Origin: Stenotrophomonas maltophilia
GTDB lineage: Bacteria; Pseudomonadota; Gammaproteobacteria; Xanthomonadales; Xanthomonadaceae
Direction of reading: 5' to 3'
Length of the DNA: 55,149 nt
Assembly: GCF_003970865.1 (NCBI RefSeq)
Contig: NZ_RXLZ01000030.1
Span: forward strand, 1-55,149
Shown here: positions 25,386 to 33,026 of the stretch, piece by piece
Position numbering within the stretch: position 1 is the stretch's first letter
Layout of the letters: every line of letters begins with the position of its first letter
Notes under the pieces: model-generated
Told to the model about the DNA's origin: nothing
Databases searched by the model: none
What the model saw: only the letters and a program-made list of their open reading frames with translations
Program-made: the position numbers and the translations under genes

Positions 25386-25386
25386 C

Positions 25387-26505
25387 TCAGCTGCGCGTCA
25401 GCCACTCGGCCTGGGCCGGCAGCTGGGGTGCCGGGCAGGCACTCTGCGGATGGTGCTGGTCGCGCGCCATCCAGTCATCGACCACTCCGGCCAGCAGATC
25501 AAGCCGCAGCGGCAGGGTGATGTGGTCCTCGCCACGCATCTCGATGTAGTGCGCGCGCGGGTTGGCCTGCGCGAGCTCGCGGCCCTGGCTGACCGGAATG
25601 TGCTGGTCGCCCTGCCCGTGCAGCAGCAGCACGCAGGCGTGGGTATCGGCCAGCGCGCGCGCTACATCCACGCGGTCCAGATCGACGTCGATGCGGCGGC
25701 TGGCGGCGGCGATCACCTGGTTGATGTCCTGGCCGCCGTAGCGCCAGCGCGCGTACGACGCCACCGCCTGCGCCTTCAGGCCTTCCGGCTGCAGTCCCAT
25801 CAGGTGCGGGATCATCGTGCGGATCGCTACACCGGCATTGGCGAACGATTCCATCGCCACCACGCCTTCCACCTGGTCGCCGAGCTTGTCGGCGGTGAAT
25901 ACCGCTGTGGCGGCGCCATAGGACACGCCGAACAGGTACAGCGGGCCGGTTACTTCACCACGTGCGCGCAGCTCGCCGATTACATCCACCACATCGTCGG
26001 ATTCATAGGTGCCATAGCCCGACGGCCCAGTACCGGACTGACCATGGTTGCGCAGGTCGAGCGTGACCACGCGGTAGCCGGATTCGGCCAACTGCAACGA
26101 CCACGGCAGCATCGAATCACCGTTCATCATCCAGCCGTGCAGCAGCACCACGGTGCCGCGCGGTGCCTGCGCGCGGAACGGTTGCGGTACCGCCAGGCTC
26201 AGCCCGGTATCCAACGGCAGACCGTTCTCGTGGCGTTGCGGCAGGTAGTGGTAACGCGCGCCGTAATCGCCGGGATCGAACACACGCCAGAAGATCGGCA
26301 CGCCATCGCGGCCCGGCGCGAAGCCGTGGCGATTGGGCAGTTCGGCAATGGCCGCGGCAATGCGCGGACGATCGAGCAGGGTCGATACGCCACCCGGCGC
26401 GATCAGCCGATCGGCGAGCGAGGTGGACGAGGCATTGATCGAGGACGAGCATGCAGCCAGCCACAGGCCGGCGCACGCCAGCAACAACAGCAGCAGGCGC
26501 TTCAT
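25387..26505 (-). CDS. Alpha/beta hydrolase lipoprotein
   Basis: A 372-residue secreted lipoprotein with signal peptide MKRLLLLLLACAGLWLAAC (lipidated Cys19) and an alpha/beta hydrolase domain. The domain shows LLHGWMMNGD, nucleophile FGVSYGAAT, and a late LLHGQGDQHIP and GEDHITLP carrying the likely acid and histidine. The substrate is unknown. The start is fixed by the signal peptide. A PhoB-box-like repeat (26577-26594) reads towards this gene about 70 bases upstream, so a phosphate-starvation link is possible. Confidence 0.87.
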   Translation of the reverse strand: MKRLLLLLLACAGLWLAACSSSINASSTSLADRLIAPGGVSTLLDRPRIAAAIAELPNRHGFAPGRDGVPIFWRVFDPGDYGARYHYLPQRHENGLPLDTGLSLAVPQPFRAQAPRGTVVLLHGWMMNGDSMLPWSLQLAESGYRVVTLDLRNHGQSGTGPSGYGTYESDDVVDVIGELRARGEVTGPLYLFGVSYGAATAVFTADKLGDQVEGVVAMESFANAGVAIRTMIPHLMGLQPEGLKAQAVASYARWRYGGQDINQVIAAASRRIDVDLDRVDVARALADTHACVLLLHGQGDQHIPVSQGRELAQANPRAHYIEMRGEDHITLPLRLDLLAGVVDDWMARDQHHPQSACPAPQLPAQAEWLTRS

Positions 26506-26576
26506 GGGCAATCGGGGAAAAGGTGCGACAGCGTGGCAGGTTAGCGACGCGGGCGTGGGCCATCTATCGCGCGCGG

Positions 26577-26594
26577 ATGACGGCTTGATGACAA
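26577..26594 (-). promoter_or_regulatory. PhoB-box-like direct repeat upstream of the hydrolase lipoprotein
   Basis: On the minus strand TTGTCAT-CAAG-CCGTCAT, a 7-4-7 arrangement with 11-base period like the Pho box (CTGTCAT-N4-CTGTCAT). A weak -10 (TAGATG) follows 10 bases later. Confidence 0.4.
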
Positions 26595-26640
26595 CGCAGG
26601 AACGATTCAGCTTGGTGTACAAGCTGTATCCGTTCAGTCA

Positions 26641-26654
26641 TTGATCCGGATCAA
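26641..26654 (+). promoter_or_regulatory. FNR/Anr binding site
   Basis: TTGATCCGGATCAA is a perfect match to TTGAT-N4-ATCAA. Its centre is 41.5 bases from the ATG of the cytochrome gene. That is the class II activator distance if transcription starts at or very near the ATG. Confidence 0.75.
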
Positions 26655-26688
26655 TGAATACGCCGGCGTGTTTGTCCACAGTGCCGCC

Positions 26689-28035
26689 ATGCGCACCTCG
26701 TTCAAGCTCGCCATTGCCCTGGCCGCCACGCTGGCCGCCGCCTACGGCATCGCCCGCACCACGCCCTACTGGTTCGCACCGCGACAGACGGCGCAGGTCG
26801 ACATCCACGATCCGACGCTGATCACGCAGGGACAGTATCTGTCGCGCGCCGCGGACTGCGCCGCCTGCCACACCGCGCCCGGCGGCAAGCCGTTCGCCGG
26901 TGGCCTTGGCATGCAGACGCCGATGGGCACGATCTACTCGACCAACATCACGCCCGATCCGGACACCGGTATCGGTGCCTACGACTACGCCGACTTCGAG
27001 CGCGCGGTACGTCGCGGCATCCGTCACGACGGGCAGCCGTTGTATCCGGCAATGCCGTACGCCTCGTACGTGATCGCCAGCGATGCCGAAATCAGGGCGC
27101 TGTACGCCTACTTCATGGGCTCGGTGCAGCCGGTGAAGCAGGACAACGCCGACAGCACGATTCCGTGGCCAGCCAACATGCGCTGGCCACTGGCCTGGTG
27201 GCAGCTGCTGTTCGCACGCCCGCGCACGTTCAACCCGGATCCGTCGCTGGATGCCAGCCAGCAGCGCGGCGCCGAACTGGTGGAAGGCCTGGCCCACTGC
27301 GGCGCCTGCCACACGCCACGCGGGTTGGCGTTCCAGGAAAAGGCGATGGCCGATGATGGCAGCCGCCAGTTCCTGTCCGGCTCGGTGCTGGAAGGCTGGT
27401 ATGCGAAGAACCTGCGCAATGAATCGACCGGCCTGGCCAGCTGGAGCGAGGGCGAGATCGTCGACTTCCTGCGCACCGGCCGCACCGATCGATCGGCGGC
27501 CTTCGGTGGCATGGCCGACGTGGTCGAGCACAGCACGCAGTACCTGTCCGACACCGACCTGCTGGCCATGGCCCGCTACCTGAAACAGCTGCCGGCGCGT
27601 GAGGGCCGCAGTGCGCAGTGGTCCCCCGGTACCGACACCACCACCGCCGCACTGCGCAGCGGCGACTACCGTGTTGCCGGTTCGCTGGCCTATGCCGAGC
27701 ACTGCCAGGCCTGCCACCGTGCCGACGGGCGCGGCATGCCTCGCGTCTATCCGGCCCTGGCCGGCAACTCGATCGTGTTCGCCGATGACCCCAGCTCGCT
27801 GGTGCAGGTGACCCTGATCGGCGGCCGCACGCCGCATACCCCGCATGACCGCATGGCCTTCACCATGCCGGGCTTCGAGCAGCTGCCGAACGCGCAGCTG
27901 GCACAGATCCTGACCTTCATCCGCAGCAGCTGGGGCAACCAGGCCAGCGCGGTGAGCGAGGTCGACGTGGCGCGCATGCGCCGGGTGGTGCGCGACAAGC
28001 CGGTGCACTACGTTCCGCAGGAGGCCGCACAATGA
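26689..28035 (+). CDS. Triheme c-type cytochrome (dehydrogenase cytochrome-subunit type)
   Basis: A 448-residue exported cytochrome with an N-terminal signal or anchor helix (6-21) and three heme motifs: CAACH (57-61), CGACH (204-208) and CQACH (339-343). Size, spacing and segments such as GMQTPMGTIYSTNITPD match the cytochrome c subunit of membrane alcohol or gluconate dehydrogenases (AdhB-like), but no quinoprotein or flavoprotein subunit is adjacent. It is coupled by ATGA to a TsdA-like gene and preceded by an FNR box. There is no visible Shine-Dalgarno before the ATG, fitting a leaderless or short-leader message. Confidence 0.9.
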   Translation: MRTSFKLAIALAATLAAAYGIARTTPYWFAPRQTAQVDIHDPTLITQGQYLSRAADCAACHTAPGGKPFAGGLGMQTPMGTIYSTNITPDPDTGIGAYDYADFERAVRRGIRHDGQPLYPAMPYASYVIASDAEIRALYAYFMGSVQPVKQDNADSTIPWPANMRWPLAWWQLLFARPRTFNPDPSLDASQQRGAELVEGLAHCGACHTPRGLAFQEKAMADDGSRQFLSGSVLEGWYAKNLRNESTGLASWSEGEIVDFLRTGRTDRSAAFGGMADVVEHSTQYLSDTDLLAMARYLKQLPAREGRSAQWSPGTDTTTAALRSGDYRVAGSLAYAEHCQACHRADGRGMPRVYPALAGNSIVFADDPSSLVQVTLIGGRTPHTPHDRMAFTMPGFEQLPNAQLAQILTFIRSSWGNQASAVSEVDVARMRRVVRDKPVHYVPQEAAQ

Positions 28036-28958
28036 AGCGTTCGCGCACGCGTTCCCGCCTGCTGATCGGCAGTGCGATCACCCTCGTGGTGCTGGCCGGC
28101 GCCGGTACCCTCGCTTACCGTCATCTGTACCCGGACCTGGATGCCGCCGTGGCCAGCACGATCGATATCCTCGATGCGCAGGGCAAGGTGGTCGGGCACT
28201 ACCACGCCCCGAGTGCCGAGGAGATCGCCGGGCTCGGCAATGCAGAATCGGTGATGCTCGGCCGCCGCATCCTCAACGAGACCGCGCGCCTGCTTCCGGA
28301 CAACGTCGGCAACGATCTGAACTGCAATTCGTGCCACATGGCCGAGGGCAAGCGACCGTTCGGCAACCACTACTTCAATACCGGCGGCGGCGCCTATCCG
28401 CGTTACATGCCGCGCCCGGGCAAGGTGATCGGGCTGACCGAGCGCATCAATGGCTGCCTGCAGCGTTCGATGAACGGCAAGCCGCTACCGAAGGATGCGC
28501 CGCAGATGCGCGCGATGCTCGACTACATGGCGTGGTTGAGCAGTCCTGTGCCAGAGGGTGCAAAGGTGGCCGCCCCCAGTGAGGGGCCCATCGACAGCAC
28601 GCTGACCCCGGACCCGGTCCGCGGCCAGGCGCTGTACGCCGTGCAGTGCGCCGCCTGCCATGGCGACAACGGCGAAGGGCGGCGCGACGCCAGCGGTGAC
28701 ATCGCTTTCCCGCCGCTGTGGGGCGACCACAGCTTCAACATTGGCGCCGGCATGGCGCGCCTGTACAAGGCCGCCGGCTTCGTCAAGCACAACATGCCAC
28801 CGGCGGTGACCCGCGAGCCACCACTGGGCCAGCAGGCGATGCCCGACCAGGATGCGGTGGACATCGCCAGCTACTTCATCAACCAGCCCCGCCCGGACTT
28901 CGCCAACAAGGCCAAGGACTGGCCGCGCGACCCGAAACCCAAGGACGCGCGGTACTGA
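28032..28958 (+). CDS. tsdA: TsdA-like diheme thiosulfate dehydrogenase/tetrathionate reductase
   Basis: A 308-residue diheme cytochrome with an N-terminal membrane helix (10-29). It has heme motifs CNSCH (98-102) and CAACH (206-210). The segment GGGAYPRYMPRPGK and then RINGCLQRSMNG supplies Cys142, positioned as the rare cysteine axial ligand of the active-site heme in TsdA (Cys96 of Allochromatium vinosum). The usual partner TsdB is absent; the overlapping triheme cytochrome may do its job. With the FNR box this suggests thiosulfate/tetrathionate interconversion under low oxygen. Direction cannot be told from sequence. Confidence 0.8.
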   Translation: MKRSRTRSRLLIGSAITLVVLAGAGTLAYRHLYPDLDAAVASTIDILDAQGKVVGHYHAPSAEEIAGLGNAESVMLGRRILNETARLLPDNVGNDLNCNSCHMAEGKRPFGNHYFNTGGGAYPRYMPRPGKVIGLTERINGCLQRSMNGKPLPKDAPQMRAMLDYMAWLSSPVPEGAKVAAPSEGPIDSTLTPDPVRGQALYAVQCAACHGDNGEGRRDASGDIAFPPLWGDHSFNIGAGMARLYKAAGFVKHNMPPAVTREPPLGQQAMPDQDAVDIASYFINQPRPDFANKAKDWPRDPKPKDARY

Positions 28959-28970
28959 GCACCCCGTGGG

Positions 28971-30497
28971 TCAGCGCTTGACCAGCTCGACCCGCCGGTT
29001 GCGTGCCTTGCCTTCTTCGCTGCCGTTGTCAGCCACCGGCCTGTCGGCGCCGAATCCGGCCGCCTGCAGGCGGTCGGCGGCGATGCCCTTTGCGGTGAGC
29101 GCGGCCACCACCGAGGCCGCGCGATCCTCCGACAGGCTGCGGTTGCGTGCCGCGGCACCGCTGTTGTCGGTGTGACCTTCGATCGACAGTTTCAGCGAGG
29201 GATCGGCACGCAGCAGGTCCAGCACCTGCGCCAGCTGTGGCTCGGACGTCGGCAGGATCTGCGCCTTGTCGGTGGCGAAGTTGACCTGGATCGCCACGCG
29301 GCCATCGCTGTCCAGCTTCTTCTTCAGCGCATCGGCCGGCAGCAGCGCCGCGGTCTGGGTGAAGCCCTTGCGCTCGGCCACCACCCAGCCCGCGCTGAGG
29401 TATTCCAGGCGCGCGTGCACCCACACCTGGCGACCATCAGCCAGATCGACGCGGTAGACCACGGTGTCGTAGTTGTCCCAGCTGTAGCTGGCCGCGTTGC
29501 CGTAGGACGACTGCACCTGCTTCGGCACGCCCTCGGCCGCCTCGTGCGGAATGCGCCCCTCGAACACCTTGGTGCCGTTGACCTGGGCCATCATCGCCTG
29601 CAGGTTGCGACGTACTTCATGCATCGAGTACTCGCGCTCGCCCTTGTCGAAATCGGCAGCGAAGGTGCGGCCTTCGACCTGTTCGAAGTGATCACCGGTC
29701 CAGAACGGGAAGGCATCGAAATCCCGCTGCTGGGACGTGTTGCGGTCCTGGTATCCGGCCGGCAGGGACAGGTGCGGGAAGCTGTCCGACCACTGTGCGG
29801 TGGCCTTGAACGGCACTTCGTCCACGACCACCAGTCCAGCGCCATTGCTGTCCACTGCCAGCTGCACCCACACGGTGCGGTTGGCCTGGCGCAGCACGTA
29901 CACCGTGGTGGGTGCCTCCTGCTCACCGTTCACCGCATCGATGAAACCACCTCCGATCTCGCCTTCCAGCTGCGGGCCGTAGTAGATGTCGCGCAGCAGC
30001 GCGCCTTCGAAGACCTTGCGGCCACCGGCGGCGGTGATCACGCCGTCGAAGTTGCGCTGTACTTCCAGTGCGGAAAACGCTTTGTCCGGTGCGCCATCGC
30101 CGTCGGTCACGATACGTGCCGACCAGCTCGGGCCTTCCACCCAATGCACACCGTTGCCCATCCGGAACGGGAAGCGCGCCCAGGCGCGTGGGTGGGCGTT
30201 CTGCGACGCATAGCCCTGCGGCAGGCTGAAGAACGGCAGTTTGCCCAGCGGGGCGTCGCTCAGCGGCACGCTGGCTGGGTCGAAGGGCACCAGCGGCACA
30301 GCCTTGCCCTCACGGTCGGTGAGTGCGGCGCCATCGGCGGCGGCTGTTGAACCGGCTGGGGCGGCGGCCGCTGCTGCGGCCTCGTCTGCCGTGGCTGGCG
30401 CAGGCGGTGCCACTCCTCCATCCGAGGGCGTCCGGTTGCATCCTGCCAGCAGCACCAGGGCTGCACCGCCCAGCCAGATCTTCGATCGCTTCTGCAT
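28971..30497 (-). CDS. OmpA-family lipoprotein
   Basis: A 508-residue lipoprotein with signal peptide and lipobox LLAGC (Cys20), an Ala/Pro-rich linker (~25-60), and a large middle region with two similar halves. The C-terminal OmpA peptidoglycan-binding domain (~395-505) contains IEGHTDNSG and RNRRVELV. In the middle part, FPFRMGNGVHWVEGPSW and FPFWTGDHFEQVEGRTF mark an internal duplication. It likely anchors the outer membrane to the cell wall. The start at 30497 is set by the signal peptide and GAGGTGG just upstream. Confidence 0.88.
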   Translation of the reverse strand: MQKRSKIWLGGAALVLLAGCNRTPSDGGVAPPAPATADEAAAAAAAPAGSTAAADGAALTDREGKAVPLVPFDPASVPLSDAPLGKLPFFSLPQGYASQNAHPRAWARFPFRMGNGVHWVEGPSWSARIVTDGDGAPDKAFSALEVQRNFDGVITAAGGRKVFEGALLRDIYYGPQLEGEIGGGFIDAVNGEQEAPTTVYVLRQANRTVWVQLAVDSNGAGLVVVDEVPFKATAQWSDSFPHLSLPAGYQDRNTSQQRDFDAFPFWTGDHFEQVEGRTFAADFDKGEREYSMHEVRRNLQAMMAQVNGTKVFEGRIPHEAAEGVPKQVQSSYGNAASYSWDNYDTVVYRVDLADGRQVWVHARLEYLSAGWVVAERKGFTQTAALLPADALKKKLDSDGRVAIQVNFATDKAQILPTSEPQLAQVLDLLRADPSLKLSIEGHTDNSGAAARNRSLSEDRAASVVAALTAKGIAADRLQAAGFGADRPVADNGSEEGKARNRRVELVKR

Positions 30498-30580
30498 CGC
30501 CACCACCTCAGGTCCATTGAAGCGCCGAGCATACCCGAAGGCCGTGACCGCCCACACGGTGCCATCGTTCCTGCGCCGGC

Positions 30581-30598
30581 ACGTCATGCCGATGTCAT
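30581..30598 (+). promoter_or_regulatory. PhoB-box-like direct repeat upstream of the TonB receptor/phospholipase C operon
   Basis: ACGTCAT-GCCG-ATGTCAT is a 7-4-7 direct repeat with GTCAT conserved in both halves and 11-base period. A -10-like GACACT (30609-30614) starts 10 bases after it, the geometry of PhoB promoters. The receptor ATG lies 50 bases downstream. Confidence 0.6.
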
Positions 30599-30647
30599 TG
30601 GCGCTGCCGACACTCCGGGGTTTCCTCCCTCTGAAGGTCCGGTTTCG

Positions 30648-33026
30648 ATGCGAACGATTGCGTGTTTTCCCCGTGTCTCGCTGCTGGCTCTGGTGATCGC
30701 CCCCGCCCTGGACGCCCTCGCAGAAGCACCGCAGGGCGATACGGGCGAAGCGCGCAGCAGCGATGCGCGTACCCTCGACCAGGTACAGGTGATCGGCCAG
30801 GCCACCAGCTATGCGAAGACTTCGGTGCGTGCGGAAACACTGAATCGGCAGACGGTGATGAGCAGCGTCAACGACGCGCTCAACGAGGTACCTGGCGTGG
30901 TGGTCAGCGAGGCCGATGCCACCGGCTCGTCGGTGTGGGGCACGCAGATCAGCATGCGCGGTTTCGTCACCAACCGTGATACCCAGCAGATCGGCACCAC
31001 CATCGACGGTCTGCCCAATGGCGGCTCAGGCTATGGCGGCGGCTCGCTGGCCAACCGCTACATCGACACCCTGGACCTGGAAACGGTGGAAGTCAGCCAG
31101 GGCACTGCCGATATCTCCTCGCGCTCGAACGAGGCCCTCGGCGGCACCCTGAACTTCCTCACCAGCGATCCGCTGCAGGACAGCCGCCTGCGTTTCGTGG
31201 TCGGCGCCGGCGACAACGAGGCGCGCAAGTACTACGTGCGCTACGACACCGGCCTGCTCGGCGGCCACACCCGCGCCTGGGTCAGTGCCTCGTCGGCGCG
31301 CGTGCATGACTGGATCGATGGCAGCGGCAAGACCAGCAACGACCACATCGCCGGCAAGTTCATCACCGAACTGGACCGTTGGACCCTGACCGGCTACCTG
31401 TCCTACAACGATGCCGACGAGCCGGAATACACCAGCGTCTCACCGAAGGGCTTTGCCACCAATCCGGATCGCGACAACCTGGTCGGCACCCTCACCGGCA
31501 TTCCGTATCTTGACCAGAACTACCGTTCCGGCTCGCGTGCGCTGCGCGAGAACACCTTCGGTTACCTGCGTGCGGCCTTTGACGGCGGCAACGGGTTCAA
31601 GGCCTCGGTGGCCGCCTACGGGCACCGCATGGAAGGTCGTGGCGACTGGCTGCCACCCTACCTGGCACAGGTCAGCGATGAGGGTGCGGGCCGCCCCGAA
31701 TCGGAATATCTCGGTGGCAAAACCGTGTACGGCGGCAGCAACCGTGGCCAGATCTTCTTCGTCAATCCCGATGGCAGCGCCGCGCAGCGTCTGGCCAGCT
31801 GCAACCCGCGCCTGGGCTTCACCGCCGAATATGATCCGAACTGCTACGCGGGCAACGTGCTGGGCGCGCAGTCCTACCGCCACACCCACTACGACAACGA
31901 CCGCATGGGCGTGACCGCCGACGTCGAATGGCGGCAGACCTTCGGTGCGATCGACAACACCATCCGTGGTGGCCTGTGGGTGGAGAAGCTGGACCGTTCG
32001 GCACGCCGTGACTGGCACCGCCTGCTCAACGTCGGCCAGGACATCGCCTTCGACCATCAGCCGTACTGGGTGCAGTTCGAGGACAAGTACAAGGTTGACG
32101 AGCAGATGTACTACGTCGAGGACGTGGCCCGCTTCGGGCCGTTCAGTGCCCGCCTGGGCGTGAAGCAGTTCTTCGTCGACCAGTCGCGCCGGCGCGTGAT
32201 CGGCGCCAGCGAGCACGTCAAATCCGATTCCAGGTCCGATCCACTGCTGTCCACCGGCTTCACCTGGGCACCGGGCGTGGAAGGCATGGAGCTGTTCGCC
32301 GGCTTCTCGCAGAATTTCGCCGCCATTCCTTCCGGCGTACTTGGCGAGACCGATCCGCAGCGCTTCCGCAATGTCGAACCGGAGACCGCCGACAACATTG
32401 AAGTGGGCATGCGCATCAGCCGCTGGCCACTGACCGCCTCGGTCACGCTTTACAACATCAAGTTCGACAACCGCATCGTCTACCTGCCGGCCGGTTTCGT
32501 CAGCGGCATCGACTACCTGGGCGAGACCGATGGTGTCTACGAGAACTTCGGTGGCGTGGAAAGCAACGGCCTGGAAGCCGCGTTCGGCTACGGCTGGGAC
32601 AACGGCTGGCGGCTCAACGCCGCCTATACCTACAACCGCTCCAAGTACCTGGGCAGTGGCGATGCCGCACGCGATACGCAGCTCGGCATCGTCGACGGTG
32701 CCAAGGTGATCGGCCAACCCGAACAGACCCTGGTGCTGTCGGCCGACTGGCAGGGCGAGAACTGGAACTTCGGCCTGTCCGGCCGCTACCTGGGCACCCG
32801 CTACCTCGACGCCGCCAACGTCAACAAGCTGCCCTCGGCCACCGTGTTCAATGCCAACATCGGCTTCGACCTGCAGGGGCTGTCGCCGCGCCTGAAGGGC
32901 ATGGGTGCCAACCTGGTGGTGAGCAACCTCACCGACAAGCGGTATCTTGCAGGGGTGGACGGCCGCGACAACGCCTTCATCGGCGCCCCGCGCACTGTCG
33001 GCATCTCCTTCCGTGTGGACCTGTGA
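30648..33026 (+). CDS. TonB-dependent receptor coupled to phospholipase C
   Basis: A 792-residue outer-membrane receptor: signal peptide (~1-25), TonB-box-like TLDQVQVIG, plug with NDALNEVPGVVVSEAD and TADISSRSNEALGGTLNFL, then a long barrel ending NAFIGAPRTVGISFRVDL. It has no STN domain. The barrel ends in leucine rather than an aromatic residue. The phospholipase gene starts within its stop codon (GTGA), so both are made together. A Pho-box-like repeat precedes it. I infer uptake of a phosphoester or phosphate-containing product; iron complexes remain possible. Confidence 0.9.
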   Translation: MRTIACFPRVSLLALVIAPALDALAEAPQGDTGEARSSDARTLDQVQVIGQATSYAKTSVRAETLNRQTVMSSVNDALNEVPGVVVSEADATGSSVWGTQISMRGFVTNRDTQQIGTTIDGLPNGGSGYGGGSLANRYIDTLDLETVEVSQGTADISSRSNEALGGTLNFLTSDPLQDSRLRFVVGAGDNEARKYYVRYDTGLLGGHTRAWVSASSARVHDWIDGSGKTSNDHIAGKFITELDRWTLTGYLSYNDADEPEYTSVSPKGFATNPDRDNLVGTLTGIPYLDQNYRSGSRALRENTFGYLRAAFDGGNGFKASVAAYGHRMEGRGDWLPPYLAQVSDEGAGRPESEYLGGKTVYGGSNRGQIFFVNPDGSAAQRLASCNPRLGFTAEYDPNCYAGNVLGAQSYRHTHYDNDRMGVTADVEWRQTFGAIDNTIRGGLWVEKLDRSARRDWHRLLNVGQDIAFDHQPYWVQFEDKYKVDEQMYYVEDVARFGPFSARLGVKQFFVDQSRRRVIGASEHVKSDSRSDPLLSTGFTWAPGVEGMELFAGFSQNFAAIPSGVLGETDPQRFRNVEPETADNIEVGMRISRWPLTASVTLYNIKFDNRIVYLPAGFVSGIDYLGETDGVYENFGGVESNGLEAAFGYGWDNGWRLNAAYTYNRSKYLGSGDAARDTQLGIVDGAKVIGQPEQTLVLSADWQGENWNFGLSGRYLGTRYLDAANVNKLPSATVFNANIGFDLQGLSPRLKGMGANLVVSNLTDKRYLAGVDGRDNAFIGAPRTVGISFRVDL

